A stretch of 64,000 bases of DNA from Microbacterium sp. MYb72 (GCF_002979415.1 NZ_PCOT01000008.1:62001-126000); one strand, 5' to 3'; numbered from the stretch's first letter, positions 33,980 through 42,481 are shown. Notes: generated by a model not told the origin, from the letters alone. A program made the numbers and translations.

Positions 33980-34897
33980 ATGATCGTCACCGCCGAACCG
34001 CAGGACGCGACTCCGCTCAGGCGCCGCGCCCGGCGTGCATCCGTCGAGCGTCGGTGGTCTCCGATGAGCATCGCCGTCGCCGTGGTCGTGATGGCGGGGG
34101 CGGGCCTCATCGCCTACCCCTCCGGAGCGACCTGGATCAGCGACCTCACCCACGCGTCCACGGTCTCCGGGTACGCGCAGGCGGTATCCGACTCGACCTC
34201 CTCCGAGCTCGGGGGGATGATCGACGCGGCCCGCGACTACAACGAGCATCTTCCCGACGGACCGCTCCGTGATCCCTACACGCTCAATGCGGCGGGCGGA
34301 GCAGACGACGTCGACGACGGCCGCGCGGACTACCTGCAGCAGCTCTCGCTCGCTCCCGGAGCTCCGATGGCACGCATCCGCATCCCCGGGATCGGGGTGG
34401 ATCTGCCGATCTATCACGGCACAGACGAAGACACTCTCGCACGCGGGATCGGCCACCTGTACGGCTCCGGCCTCCCGGTCGGCGGGGACGGGACACACTC
34501 CGTGCTGACCGGCCACTCCGGGATCCCGGGTGCGAGTCTGTTCACGCGTCTCGACGAGCTCGACCTGGGCGACGAGTTCGCGATCGACGTCGCCGGCGAG
34601 ACGCTGGTCTACCGCGTCGACCAGATCAAGACCGTGCTCCCCGACGACGGCGATCTGCTGCGGCAGTCGCCCGGGCACGACTACGTGACCCTGCTGACGT
34701 GCACGCCCACCGGGGTCAACACCCACCGACTGCTGGTCCGCGGCGAGCGGGTCGACGCGCACACGGCGGAGGCGGATCAGATCTCCCTCCCCTCGGCGCC
34801 GGGCGCGCCCGCGCTGCCCTGGGGCGCCTTCGCCGTCCTGATCGGCGGTCTCGCCATCGCCGTGGTGATCGCGCGGCCGCGCCCCGCAGCTCGGTAG
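33980..34897 (+). CDS. Class C (pilus-type) sortase
   Basis: A 305-residue membrane-bound transpeptidase. An N-terminal transmembrane helix (about 30-47), an N-terminal helical region with a candidate lid motif (Asp98-Pro99), and the sortase barrel follow. The catalytic residues are His179 (LTGHSG), Cys241 (TLLTCTPTG) and Arg250 (HRLLVRG). A second transmembrane helix at the C-terminus (LPWGAFAVLIGGLAIAVVIA) is typical of class C enzymes. It should polymerise the LPFTG pilin and attach the adhesins. It is the only sortase gene in the window. Confidence 0.94.
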   Translation: MIVTAEPQDATPLRRRARRASVERRWSPMSIAVAVVVMAGAGLIAYPSGATWISDLTHASTVSGYAQAVSDSTSSELGGMIDAARDYNEHLPDGPLRDPYTLNAAGGADDVDDGRADYLQQLSLAPGAPMARIRIPGIGVDLPIYHGTDEDTLARGIGHLYGSGLPVGGDGTHSVLTGHSGIPGASLFTRLDELDLGDEFAIDVAGETLVYRVDQIKTVLPDDGDLLRQSPGHDYVTLLTCTPTGVNTHRLLVRGERVDAHTAEADQISLPSAPGAPALPWGAFAVLIGGLAIAVVIARPRPAAR

Positions 34898-34901
34898 ACG
34901 G

Positions 34902-34937
34902 CTGTCGGGCCTGTCGGGCCTGTCGGGCCTGTCGAGC
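34902..34937 (+). repeat. 9-bp tandem repeat (4 copies)
   Basis: CTGTCGGGC is repeated four times head to tail, the last copy with one change. It follows the sortase stop and lies in a non-coding stretch. Confidence 0.85.
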
Positions 34938-35055
34938 CTGGCGGAGCGTCGGGAGGCCGAGTGTCGGGTGCGATGGCCGATACCCGCCAGCGCTCCGCAT
35001 GGCAGCGGTTCAGGCTGGACGCAGCGACGCAGGACGTCGATGCGGAGGAGAGCGG

Positions 35056-35991
35056 ATGCCGAACACGGATGCAGTCACGGGCGCCACGCAGATCAGGCGC
35101 GGCGGCGTGCTGCTGCAGTTCATCCTGCTGGCTCTCACCTGGGGTGCGAGCTTCCTCTTCGTCGCCATCGCGCTGACCGGGCTCTCCCCTGCGCAGGTCG
35201 TGCTCGGCCGGCTCGTGGCCGGAGCGCTGGCGCTCGCGGCGGTCTGCGTCATCGGCCGTCATCGACTGCCGTCGCCGGGCATGATCTGGGCGCACCTGCT
35301 CGTGGTGGCGCTGCTGCTGTGCGTCATCCCCTTCCTCCTCTTCGCGTGGGCGCAGCAGGACATCTCCTCCGGTCTCGCGAGCATCTACAACGCGACGACC
35401 CCGTTGATGACGGTGCTGGTGGCGCTGGTCGCGCTCCGTGAGGAGCGTCCGACCAGGACGACCCTGCTCGGGATCCTCGTCGGCTTCCTCGGAGTGGTCG
35501 TCGTCCTCGCACCGTGGGAGGGACTCGGCGCCGGATCCGTGCTCGCCCAGCTCGCCTGTCTCGGCGCCACTCTCAGCTACGGCATCGCGTTCGTGTACCT
35601 CCGCCGGTTCGTCACGCCGCGCAGGCTCGGAGCGATACCGGTCGCGACGGTGCAGGTCGGTCTCGGAGCGGCGGTGATGCTGGTGCTCTCTCCGGTCGTC
35701 GCTCGCGGAGAGGTCGACCTGTCGACTCCCGTCATCGTCGCGGTGCTCGCCCTCGGCGTTCTGGGGACGGGCGTGGCCTACGTCTGGAACACGAACATCG
35801 TGACCGCGTGGGGTGCCACCAACGCATCCACGGTGACCTACCTCACGCCGGTGATCGGAGTGGCTCTCGGCATCCTCGTGCGGGGCGAGCACATCTCCTG
35901 GAACGAGCCGTCCGGAGCTGTGGTGGTGATCCTCGGCATCGCCGTCAGTCAGGGGCGGCTGCGCCGACGGACGCGCGCAGTCGCGATCTGA
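35056..35991 (+). CDS. EamA/RhaT-family drug/metabolite exporter
   Basis: A 311-residue protein with ten predicted transmembrane helices in two EamA repeats (FILLALTWGASFLFVAIALTGLSPAQ opens the first). It belongs to the DMT superfamily that exports amino acids, metabolites or drugs. The ATG at 35056 was chosen because GGAGGAG precedes it and it removes a long arginine-rich pseudo-extension upstream. The stop lies 27 bp from the end of the convergent GntR gene. Confidence 0.92.
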   Translation: MPNTDAVTGATQIRRGGVLLQFILLALTWGASFLFVAIALTGLSPAQVVLGRLVAGALALAAVCVIGRHRLPSPGMIWAHLLVVALLLCVIPFLLFAWAQQDISSGLASIYNATTPLMTVLVALVALREERPTRTTLLGILVGFLGVVVVLAPWEGLGAGSVLAQLACLGATLSYGIAFVYLRRFVTPRRLGAIPVATVQVGLGAAVMLVLSPVVARGEVDLSTPVIVAVLALGVLGTGVAYVWNTNIVTAWGATNASTVTYLTPVIGVALGILVRGEHISWNEPSGAVVVILGIAVSQGRLRRRTRAVAI

Positions 35992-36018
35992 GCCGGTTGC
36001 CGCCAGCGTCTCCGCGGA

Positions 36019-36804
36019 TCAGCCGAATCCGAGGTCGGGCACTGCGCTCTCGTTCAAGGGGCGGAGGGCATCGCCGCCGTCGGAGCGTCCGACGCGGGAG
36101 AAGAAGGCGACCCGGTCGGCCCGCAGGGCCACGGTGGAGAAGCTCAACGCCACGCCCTCCTCGTCGTACATCACCTGTTCCAGGCTCAGCAGCGGACTAC
36201 CAGGCAGCACGCTCAATCGCGTGGCCACCGACTGGTCCGCGAGCATCGCGCCGATCAGGAACTCGGAGGACGACAGCCGCAGTCCGCCGTTGTGGAGGAA
36301 CTGGTAGATGTTGTGGCCGAACGGCGCGGTCTCGAGGCTCGCGGCCTTCGGCAGGGCGAAGTAGTTCGTGGAGACGGCGCTCGCGTAGTCGGCGGGGGCG
36401 GCGAGGTACTCGACTCGCAGCACCTGCGGGCCGGCTTCCGGCATCCGCTCCTTCGCCACCGGAGGTGTGGGGATGATCGTGCGATCGACAACGCGCGGAT
36501 AGGTCGACTGCTCCGGGATGACGTCGACGCCATGGAACTCGTACAGACCGAAGACGGATCCGATGTCGGCGTGCGTGCCCACCCCGTGGGTGCGGCTGAC
36601 CACGCCCGTCTCCTTGAGCTGTTGCAGCACGTCTCGGACGACGGCGCGGCTGACGTCGTAGTCGCGCATGATCTCGAACTCCCGAGGGAGCTTCCCCTCC
36701 GGGAAGTCTCCGCGCATGATGGCGGCACGCAGCATGAGCGCGAGTCTCCGCCGCTCGGCATTGCCGCCAGCCTCGCGGAACTGCGGTGAGGAATCTCTCA
36801 GCAC
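36019..36804 (-). CDS. GntR family regulator with UTRA domain
   Basis: A 261-residue HutC-type regulator. The N-terminal winged helix includes RRLALMLRAAIMRGDFPEGKLPREFEIMRDYDVSRAVVRDVLQQLKETGVV. The C-terminal UTRA ligand domain (about 90-245) has LLSLEQVMYDEEGVALSFSTVALRAD. The GTG at 36804 was chosen because a minus-strand TAAAAT -10 lies six bases upstream; another GTG lies two codons further up but abuts the -10. The ligand and target genes are not evident. It is divergent from the structured-RNA/cold-shock region. Confidence 0.87.
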   Translation of the reverse strand: MLRDSSPQFREAGGNAERRRLALMLRAAIMRGDFPEGKLPREFEIMRDYDVSRAVVRDVLQQLKETGVVSRTHGVGTHADIGSVFGLYEFHGVDVIPEQSTYPRVVDRTIIPTPPVAKERMPEAGPQVLRVEYLAAPADYASAVSTNYFALPKAASLETAPFGHNIYQFLHNGGLRLSSSEFLIGAMLADQSVATRLSVLPGSPLLSLEQVMYDEEGVALSFSTVALRADRVAFFSRVGRSDGGDALRPLNESAVPDLGFG

Positions 36805-36923
36805 GACCACATTTTATGGGCGGTCGCGTCCGCAGGGTACCCCTTCGTCGACGGGGATTCCAGGCCTGTTCTCACCGGTGACGTGATCGTGGCGAGATCG
36901 TCATCCGTCCCCTATGGTGTAGG

Positions 36924-37080
36924 TGCGTGCACAGGGGAATCGATCGTCTCCGTCTTTCCCCAGAAGACGGGAAGCCTTCCCCAGAGGCAAGACGGTCCGT
37001 GCATGCGATTGGGCCCTCTCGAGTAGTTCAGTCCCCAATGGGCTGCTCGAGGGGGCCGCTATCGTTCCGCTGAGATTTTT
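36924..37080 (+). ncRNA. Candidate structured RNA (three hairpins within an outer stem, then terminator-like hairpin)
   Basis: No gene covers this stretch, but it is dense in pairing. TGCGTGCAC (36924-36932) can pair with GTGCATGCG (36999-37007, two G-U pairs). Inside are hairpin 1, CCGTCTT/AAGACGG (36950-36970), and hairpin 2, GCCT/AGGC (36974-36988), both with the same loop TCCCCAG. A second AAGACGG (36989-36995) could compete for CCGTCTT, and GGGGAA (36934-36939) could pair with either loop. A 12-bp stem (37012-37023 with 37046-37057) follows, with T5 at 37076-37080. This resembles a regulatory RNA; I cannot assign it to a known family. Confidence 0.5.
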
Positions 37081-37361
37081 CGAGAATGTCCCCCAAATGG
37101 GGGACAAAACCTCTTCGGAGGGGGTACGCTTATTTCTGACGCACCCTCCGGTCGTCTTCGGCCCTCATCGCTCCCCCCGCGGTGAGGGCCACACAATTTT
37201 CCGGGTGTCTTCCGCGGGATCCTCTGTGACGCGGTGTGACGGCTCGTGCAACATTTCTGTTACGGGCTGACCCCGGCCCTTCCGCTCAGCTGCTGCTCCA
37301 CTAGCGTTAGCGATGTCGGTGCATCCTGCGTCGGCTTCTTTTCCAGCAGAACAGGCAGTAC
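37081..37361 (+). other. Hairpin-rich leader of the cold-shock gene
   Basis: This 281-bp stretch has no gene. It contains the perfect hairpins GTCCCCC-AAAT-GGGGGAC (37088-37105), CGGAGGG/CCCTCCG (37116-37150) and GGCCCTCA/TGAGGGCC (37160-37190). The last has a loop of six consecutive C residues and AATTTT shortly after. The rest is probably the long 5' leader of the cold-shock gene, a common feature of csp mRNAs. TAGCGT (37302-37307), a TAnnnT word, could be its -10 box. Confidence 0.5.
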
Positions 37362-37568
37362 ATGAGCACCCAGGGCACGGTCAAGTGGTTCAACTCGGAG
37401 AAGGGCTTCGGCTTCATCTCCCCCGACGACGGCGGCGCTGACGTTTTCGCGCACTACTCCGCCATCCAGTCATCCGGCTACCGGTCTCTCGAAGAGAACC
37501 AGCGAGTCGAGTTCGATGTCGCGCAGGGCCCCAAGGGCCTGCAGGCAGAGAACATCCGTCCTCTCTGA
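37362..37568 (+). CDS. Cold-shock protein (CspA family)
   Basis: A 68-residue single cold-shock domain that binds single-stranded RNA and DNA as a chaperone. The RNA-binding motifs are RNP1 KGFGFI and RNP2 DVFAHY, and the opening [15 protein letters not shown] is canonical. The ATG at 37362 has only a weak ribosome site (ACAGGCAG). Expression is probably controlled by the long hairpin-rich leader. A hairpin follows the stop. Confidence 0.96.
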   Translation: MSTQGTVKWFNSEKGFGFISPDDGGADVFAHYSAIQSSGYRSLEENQRVEFDVAQGPKGLQAENIRPL

Positions 37569-37586
37569 GGAGCGGACGCACCAAGG

Positions 37587-37633
37587 ACTCCCCGACCGGG
37601 GTCGCAGCTTCAGCGCGGCCACCGGCGGGGAGT
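37587..37633 (+). terminator. Hairpin after the cold-shock gene
   Basis: ACTCCCCG (37587-37594) pairs with CGGGGAGT (37626-37633), with further CCGG pairing inside. It lies 19 bp after the stop codon. Confidence 0.55.
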
Positions 37634-37658
37634 TCTGTGCTTTCCGAGGTGTTGCAGT

Positions 37659-37713
37659 TTCGGGCTGAGTTCGCGCGTTCGGGCTGAGTTCGCACGTTCG
37701 GGCTGAGAATCGG
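37659..37713 (+). repeat. 19-bp tandem repeat
   Basis: TTCGGGCTGAGTTCGC plus CG-type ends is repeated at 37659-37677 and 37678-37696, with a partial third copy to about 37707. It is non-coding, between the cold-shock gene and the HAD gene. Confidence 0.85.
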
Positions 37714-37798
37714 CGCGGATTCCTCCTCCCGAGGCGGAGTTCTCCTCCTGAACGGGCGGCGCACCGTCTCCCTCCGAGAGGGCGGTGCATCGACGGAG

Positions 37799-38464
37799 TC
37801 AGACGAGAAGCAGGGCCTTCAGCTCGTCGGGGGATGACACGCGGAACGCGGCATCGTCTCCCTCGTGCTCGTCGCTGAAGCCCCATTCGACGAAGATCAC
37901 GGGCACCCCGTTGACGTTCCCGCCCTCGACGTCGTGGTGCCGGTCGCCGATCAGCACGGGGCGCGAGGTGTCGGCGCCGCGCTCGCGGAGCCGCTTCAGC
38001 GCCTCGACGACGATGTCGGCCTTCGACGCCAGGGTCGCCTCATCCGGCGTCGCCCCCACCGTGGCGAGGAAGTACGGGCGGAGGTCGAAGTGGTCGACGA
38101 GGGCGTCGACCTGGTTCTCCGGCTTCGAGCTCGCGGTCGCCTGCGGCACCCCGGCGGCGTGGAGTTCGCGGATGATCTCGGGGACGTCGGGATAGGTCGC
38201 GACGTCGGTGGTGTACCCGTCGGCCTTGCCCAGTGAGCGGTAGAAGGCCACGGCATCGGCGGACTCCTCGGGGGTCATGCCGGCCTGGACCTGGAAGGAC
38301 TGGAACATCGGCGGGCCGATCCAGTGCACCAGGTCGTCCCTCGTCGGCGCCGGGTGCCCGAAGTGCGTGAGCGCGACGTTCAGGCGGCGGAGGATGCCGA
38401 CCGAGGCGTCGATGATGGTGCCGTCGACGTCCCACAGCACGCAGGTATAGGGGGAGTGGGGCAT
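37799..38464 (-). CDS. HAD-family phosphatase (phosphoglycolate-phosphatase-like)
   Basis: A 221-residue HAD hydrolase with a helical cap. Motif I is WDVDGTIID (nucleophile first Asp), motif II ATASSKPEN, and motif IV IGDRHHDVEGG. This fits small-molecule phosphatases of the Gph/PpaX type; the substrate is not certain. The ATG at 38464 lies six bases after a minus-strand TAGGCT -10 box, so it is probably leaderless, although GGAGGC also sits in between. Confidence 0.93.
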   Translation of the reverse strand: MPHSPYTCVLWDVDGTIIDASVGILRRLNVALTHFGHPAPTRDDLVHWIGPPMFQSFQVQAGMTPEESADAVAFYRSLGKADGYTTDVATYPDVPEIIRELHAAGVPQATASSKPENQVDALVDHFDLRPYFLATVGATPDEATLASKADIVVEALKRLRERGADTSRPVLIGDRHHDVEGGNVNGVPVIFVEWGFSDEHEGDDAAFRVSSPDELKALLLV

Positions 38465-38558
38465 GCCTCCAGCCTACGGGCACCGTCTCCGCCCGGATGG
38501 CCGCGGACGGAGTCTCGTCGTTCGCCGAGAACCCTGGGCGGGGGCCCGAGGTTGACCC

Positions 38559-38587
38559 TGGACGGGAAGGCCCTGCGTGACTAAAGT
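38559..38587 (+). promoter_or_regulatory. Promoter of the nitrilase operon
   Basis: TGGACG (38559-38564) and TAAAGT (38582-38587) are 17 bp apart. The -10 ends seven bases before the ATG at 38595, so the transcript is probably leaderless. TTGACC lies just upstream (38552-38557). Confidence 0.6.
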
Positions 38588-38594
38588 GTTCGCA

Positions 38595-39458
38595 ATGAGC
38601 TATTCAAACGGACTCACTGTCGCCGTGCTCCAGGCGGAGGGCGTCGGCGCCGACGTCGAGGCGAACTTCCGTCTCATCCGCGAGGCGGCGCGGGATGCTG
38701 CGGCACAGGGCGCGCAGCTCCTCATGACGCCCGAGATGTACCTCACGGGCTACAACGTGGGAGCGCAGCTGGCCGATGTCGTGCGGGACGAGCTCGTCGA
38801 CGGTATCCGCGACATCGCGCGGAGCGAGGGGATCGCGCTCCTCGTCGGCACGGGACTGCCCGCTGCGGCGGGCATCTCCAACTCGGCCGTCCTGGTGTCG
38901 GAGCACGGCGATGTCGTGGCGCGCTACGACAAGACCCACCTCTTCGGTGATCTGGATGTCTCGCTCTTCGAGCCGGGTGACGCCCTCGGTCCGATCGTCG
39001 AGCTGCACGGCGTGAGGATCGGCCTGCTCATCTGCTACGACGTGGAGTTCCCCGAGACGGTCCGCGCGCTCGCCTCCGCCGGCGCCGACGTCGTGCTGGT
39101 GCCCACGGCCCAGATGGCGCCGTACCAGTTCATCGCGGAGCACGTCATCCGCACCCGCGCCTGGGAGAACCAGGTGTACGTGGCCTACGCGAATCGCATC
39201 GGCTCCGAGAAGGAGCTGGACTACGTCGGACTGAGTTCGATCGTCGATCCCTCCGGACGTGTCATCGCCGCCGCCGGCCCGGAGGAGCGCGCGCTGCTCC
39301 TCGCCAGGATCGACCCGGCGGAGGTGCGCAGCGCTCAGGCGCGCAATCCGTATCTTCGGGACCGGCGCCCAGGACTCGTCGTCGCCCCCGACCCCCAAGG
39401 AGCCGGCATGACGCCCGGCATCCGAACCCGGATCACGACCGAGAGGGACAGTTCATGA
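38595..39458 (+). CDS. Carbon-nitrogen hydrolase (nitrilase superfamily amidase)
   Basis: A 287-residue cytoplasmic amidase with the full Glu-Lys-Cys triad: Glu47 (MTPEMYLTGYN), Lys113 (YDKTHLFG) and Cys147 (LLICYDVEFPE). It hydrolyses a C-N bond in an amide or carbamoyl compound. The ATG at 38595 was chosen because the -10 box is seven bases upstream; a GTG lies 6 codons earlier. It overlaps an amino-acid permease gene by 4 bp, so the substrate probably enters through that permease. Polyamine-derived or N-carbamoyl compounds are possible. Confidence 0.93.
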   Translation: MSYSNGLTVAVLQAEGVGADVEANFRLIREAARDAAAQGAQLLMTPEMYLTGYNVGAQLADVVRDELVDGIRDIARSEGIALLVGTGLPAAAGISNSAVLVSEHGDVVARYDKTHLFGDLDVSLFEPGDALGPIVELHGVRIGLLICYDVEFPETVRALASAGADVVLVPTAQMAPYQFIAEHVIRTRAWENQVYVAYANRIGSEKELDYVGLSSIVDPSGRVIAAAGPEERALLLARIDPAEVRSAQARNPYLRDRRPGLVVAPDPQGAGMTPGIRTRITTERDSS

Positions 39459-40882
39459 GTGCAGATCAGACGACCACGGAGCACCGGCTCCGCGGCAGGC
39501 TCGGCACCGGCTCGATCGTCTTCATGGTGATCGCCGCGGCCGCGCCGCTGACGGTGATCGGCGGCAACGCTCCGATCGCGATCGGCCTGGGCAACGGCAT
39601 CGGCGCCCCGGTTGGTTTCGTGATCGCGACCGTGGTCCTGCTGCTGTTCTCCGTGGGCTTCGTGAAGATGACGCCGCACGTGAAGGAGGCCGGCGCGTTC
39701 TTCTCCTATGTGACGAAGGGGATCGACGGCCGGACCGGTCTCGGGACGGCGTTCGTGTCGCTCCTCGCGTACACCGCCATCCAGGTGGGGATCTACGGCT
39801 ATCTCGGCTGGGCGGTGGACGATCTGGTGCAGCACTTCGGCGGCCCGTCGATCCCCTGGGGCGTCTACTCCCTCGCCGCCGTCGCGCTCGTCGCCGTGCT
39901 CGGATATCGGCACATCGACCTGTCGGCCAAGGTCCTCGGCATCGCGCTGGTCCTGGAGATCGGCGTCGTCATCGTGCTCGACACCGTCATCTTCGCGACC
40001 GGAGGCGCGGAGGGGATCGTGTGGGACACCTTCGATCCGGCGAACGCCTTCGCGCCGGGGCTCTCGGTCGCCGTGCTGTTCGCGCTGACCGGGTTCATCG
40101 GGTTCGAGGCGACCGCGGTGTTCCGAGACGAGGCGCGGGATCCGGAGCGGACGATTCCGCGGGCGACGTACCTCGCCGTCATCATCATCGGCGTCTTCTA
40201 CTGTCTGTCGTGCTGGGCGATGGTCGTGGGCGGGGGTCGACAGGGGATCGTCGATCTCGCGACGGCGACGCTGGCGGGAGAGGCCAACATGCTCACCGAC
40301 ATGACCGGTCGCTATCTCGGCTGGCTGGTCCAGGACATCGTCCAGGTGCTGCTCGTGACGAGTCTCTTCGCCTGCGTGCTCTCGTTCCACAACGTCATCG
40401 CCCGCTACCAGTTCGCCCTGTCGCGCAAGGGCGTCCTCCCGGCGCGCTGGGGCACCGTGCACCCGCGGCACCACTCGCCGGCGGTGTCGTCGCTCGTGCA
40501 GACGGTGACGGCGACGGTCATCATGGTGGCGTTCATCATCGGAGGCGTGGAGCCTCTCGTCGGAGTGTTCGGCTCGATGGCGGGGGTCGCGACCGTCGGG
40601 ATGGTGCTCCTCATGCTCATGACGAGCATCGCGGTCCTGGTGTTCTTCCGCCGGCATCCCTCACTGCGGGAGGGACACGTCGTCACGACGGTGCTGGTGC
40701 CCGCCGCCGCGGTGATCGGCTTGATCGCCGCTGGGTGGGTCGTGCTGTCTAACTTCACGCTCGTGACCGGAGGCAGCGTCGGACTCTCGGTGTTCCTCGC
40801 CTGCCTCCCGCCGGCGGTCTTCCTCCTCGGGGTCGCGCTCGGCGGGGGCAACCGGCTCGCGGAGGCGCGGCAAGAGGGTTAG
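39455..40882 (+). CDS. APC-family amino acid permease
   Basis: A 475-residue protein with about twelve transmembrane helices. It opens LGTGSIVFMVIAAAAPLTVIGGNAPIAIGLGNGIGAP, typical of the APC superfamily. GFIGFEATAVFRDEARDPERTIPRA after the sixth helix is the conserved motif of amino acid/polyamine permeases. It overlaps the nitrilase gene (ATGA). Likely imports the substrate of that enzyme. Confidence 0.93.
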   Translation: MSADQTTTEHRLRGRLGTGSIVFMVIAAAAPLTVIGGNAPIAIGLGNGIGAPVGFVIATVVLLLFSVGFVKMTPHVKEAGAFFSYVTKGIDGRTGLGTAFVSLLAYTAIQVGIYGYLGWAVDDLVQHFGGPSIPWGVYSLAAVALVAVLGYRHIDLSAKVLGIALVLEIGVVIVLDTVIFATGGAEGIVWDTFDPANAFAPGLSVAVLFALTGFIGFEATAVFRDEARDPERTIPRATYLAVIIIGVFYCLSCWAMVVGGGRQGIVDLATATLAGEANMLTDMTGRYLGWLVQDIVQVLLVTSLFACVLSFHNVIARYQFALSRKGVLPARWGTVHPRHHSPAVSSLVQTVTATVIMVAFIIGGVEPLVGVFGSMAGVATVGMVLLMLMTSIAVLVFFRRHPSLREGHVVTTVLVPAAAVIGLIAAGWVVLSNFTLVTGGSVGLSVFLACLPPAVFLLGVALGGGNRLAEARQEG

Positions 40883-40963
40883 GCGGGCCCGGCGACGCGG
40901 GCGTACCCTCGGTGGAAGTGCTCGGGATCCGATGCGGGCGCGGATCGACACAGAGGGGCGCCG

Positions 40964-41728
40964 ATGACCGAACGAGCGGAGCGCGACGTCCTGGCCTCGG
41001 GCCCGCTGGACGGGGTCCGGCCGCTCAGCGCGACGGACGCGGTGCGCGCACGGATCCTGTTGGCGATCGAGCTGGGACTGCTCAAGCCCGGCGAGCAGCT
41101 GCCGCCGCACGAGAGCACGGCCCGGGCGCTGAACGTCAGTCTGATGACCCTTCGGCGCGTGTTCGGCACACTCGCCGACCAGGGGATCCTGGAGCGCCGC
41201 CGCGGCAGGGGCGGCGGGACGTTCGTGAGCGACCCGATCGATCCGCGGACGTGGCAGGAGGACGACTCCGTGCGCGGATTCCGCGACAGGACGTCGACCG
41301 TGATCCAGCTGATCGACGAGCGCGCGCTGATCGAGTCCGCCCTGGCGGCGGAGGCGGCAGGAACCGTGCGCGACGGAGCGAGAGCACGGGCGCTCGACGA
41401 GGCGGCGCAGGCTCTGGAGGACGCGGTGGCTGCCGCCGACTGGGCGGAGTTCCATGACGCGGATCGCGCGTTCCATCGTGCTGTCGCCTCGGCCTCGGGT
41501 CTCGACTGGGCTCTCGCCGAACACAGCCGCATCGCCGACCAGCTCTACGACTACTTCGTGCCGTACCCGATCGCGTACCTGCGCGACAGCAACGACGAGC
41601 ATCGGCGCATCCTCGCGGCGATCGAAGAGGGAGATGCCCTCGGGGCCGCGCGGACCGCGCGGGCGCACGTCCTGGAGCTCAAGAGGTCGATGTTCATCGC
41701 CGAGCGCCCGGACGGACAGGGGCGTTGA
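40964..41728 (+). CDS. GntR family regulator, FadR (FCD) type
   Basis: A 254-residue regulator. The winged helix includes RARILLAIELGLLKPGEQLPPHESTARALNVSLMTLRRVFGTLADQGIL. The FCD helical domain has the metal/ligand residues in EFHDADRAFHRAV and later His residues (DEHRRIL, RAHVLELK). It lies 81 bp after the permease and probably regulates the nitrilase-permease pair. Confidence 0.92.
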   Translation: MTERAERDVLASGPLDGVRPLSATDAVRARILLAIELGLLKPGEQLPPHESTARALNVSLMTLRRVFGTLADQGILERRRGRGGGTFVSDPIDPRTWQEDDSVRGFRDRTSTVIQLIDERALIESALAAEAAGTVRDGARARALDEAAQALEDAVAAADWAEFHDADRAFHRAVASASGLDWALAEHSRIADQLYDYFVPYPIAYLRDSNDEHRRILAAIEEGDALGAARTARAHVLELKRSMFIAERPDGQGR

Positions 41729-41758
41729 TCTCCTGACCGCGACGCGGGCGGCAGAGCA

Positions 41759-42454
41759 TCAGAACAGGCGCGGCGCGCCCGAATCGATCCCCTTCATGTC
41801 GTCGTAGTCGAGGACGAGGCAGCGGATGCCGCGATCCTCCGCGAGCACGCGAGCCTGAGGCTTGATCTCCTGCGCGGCGAAGATGCCGGTGATCGGGGCG
41901 AGGTGCGGGTCGCGGCCCAGCAGCTCGAGGTAGCGGGTGAGCTGCTCGACGCCGTCGATGTCGCCGCGGCGCTTCACCTCGATCGCGATGGCCGCGCCCT
42001 CGGCATCCCGGACCAGCAGATCGACGGGGCCGATCGCCGTCGGGTACTCGCGCCGCACGAGCGTGGTCCCCTCGCCCACGAGCTCGACCTGCTCGGCGAG
42101 GAGCCGCTGCAGATCCGCCTCGACGCCGTCCTTCTGCAGGCCGGGGTCGATGCCGAGGTCATGGTTCGAGTCGTGGAGGATCTCGTAGATCTGCACGCGC
42201 AGCGCGTCGCCGGTCTTCTTGTGCGTGACGCGCCAGACCTCGACGACACCCGCGCTGGCCTCCTCTTCACCGGGCTCCTCGGGCGAGAGCGAGCACGGCG
42301 GGCTCATCCAGTTCAGCGGCTTGTAGCTGCCGCCGTCGGAGTGCACGAGCAGACTTCCGTCTCCCTTGTGCACCAGCAGGCGCGTGGCGAGAGGGAGATG
42401 AGCATTGAGCCGCCCGGTGTAGTCCACGGAGCAGCGGGCGATGACGAGACGCAC
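41759..42454 (-). CDS. nucS: Mismatch-specific endonuclease NucS/EndoMS
   Basis: A 231-residue endonuclease that replaces MutS/MutL mismatch repair in most actinobacteria. The N-terminal dimer/DNA-binding domain begins [21 protein letters not shown]. The C-terminal nuclease has Asp145 (PVDLLVRD), Glu159 and Lys161 (IEVKRRG). The C-terminus APRLF could be a clamp-binding tail. The GTG at 42454 lies six bases after a minus-strand TAGGCT -10 box, so the mRNA is probably leaderless. Confidence 0.96.
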   Translation of the reverse strand: MRLVIARCSVDYTGRLNAHLPLATRLLVHKGDGSLLVHSDGGSYKPLNWMSPPCSLSPEEPGEEEASAGVVEVWRVTHKKTGDALRVQIYEILHDSNHDLGIDPGLQKDGVEADLQRLLAEQVELVGEGTTLVRREYPTAIGPVDLLVRDAEGAAIAIEVKRRGDIDGVEQLTRYLELLGRDPHLAPITGIFAAQEIKPQARVLAEDRGIRCLVLDYDDMKGIDSGAPRLF

Positions 42455-42481
42455 CCGTCGAGCCTACTTCGTCGCGACCGC

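Noticed and set aside
34902..34937. Short tandem repeats after the sortase gene as a possible CRISPR
   Set aside because: The 9-bp units are contiguous with no spacers and there are no cas genes.
36924..37080. A tRNA, SRP RNA or known riboswitch at this place
   Set aside because: There is no T-loop (TTCGA) arrangement, no SRP apical signature and no match that I can recall to TPP, cobalamin, SAM or cyclic-dinucleotide riboswitch cores. It is kept only as an unassigned structure.
37116..37150. CGGAGGG/CCCTCCG repeat as a rho-independent terminator
   Set aside because: The loop is 21 nt and there is no T-tract after the stem, so it is noted only as part of the structured leader.
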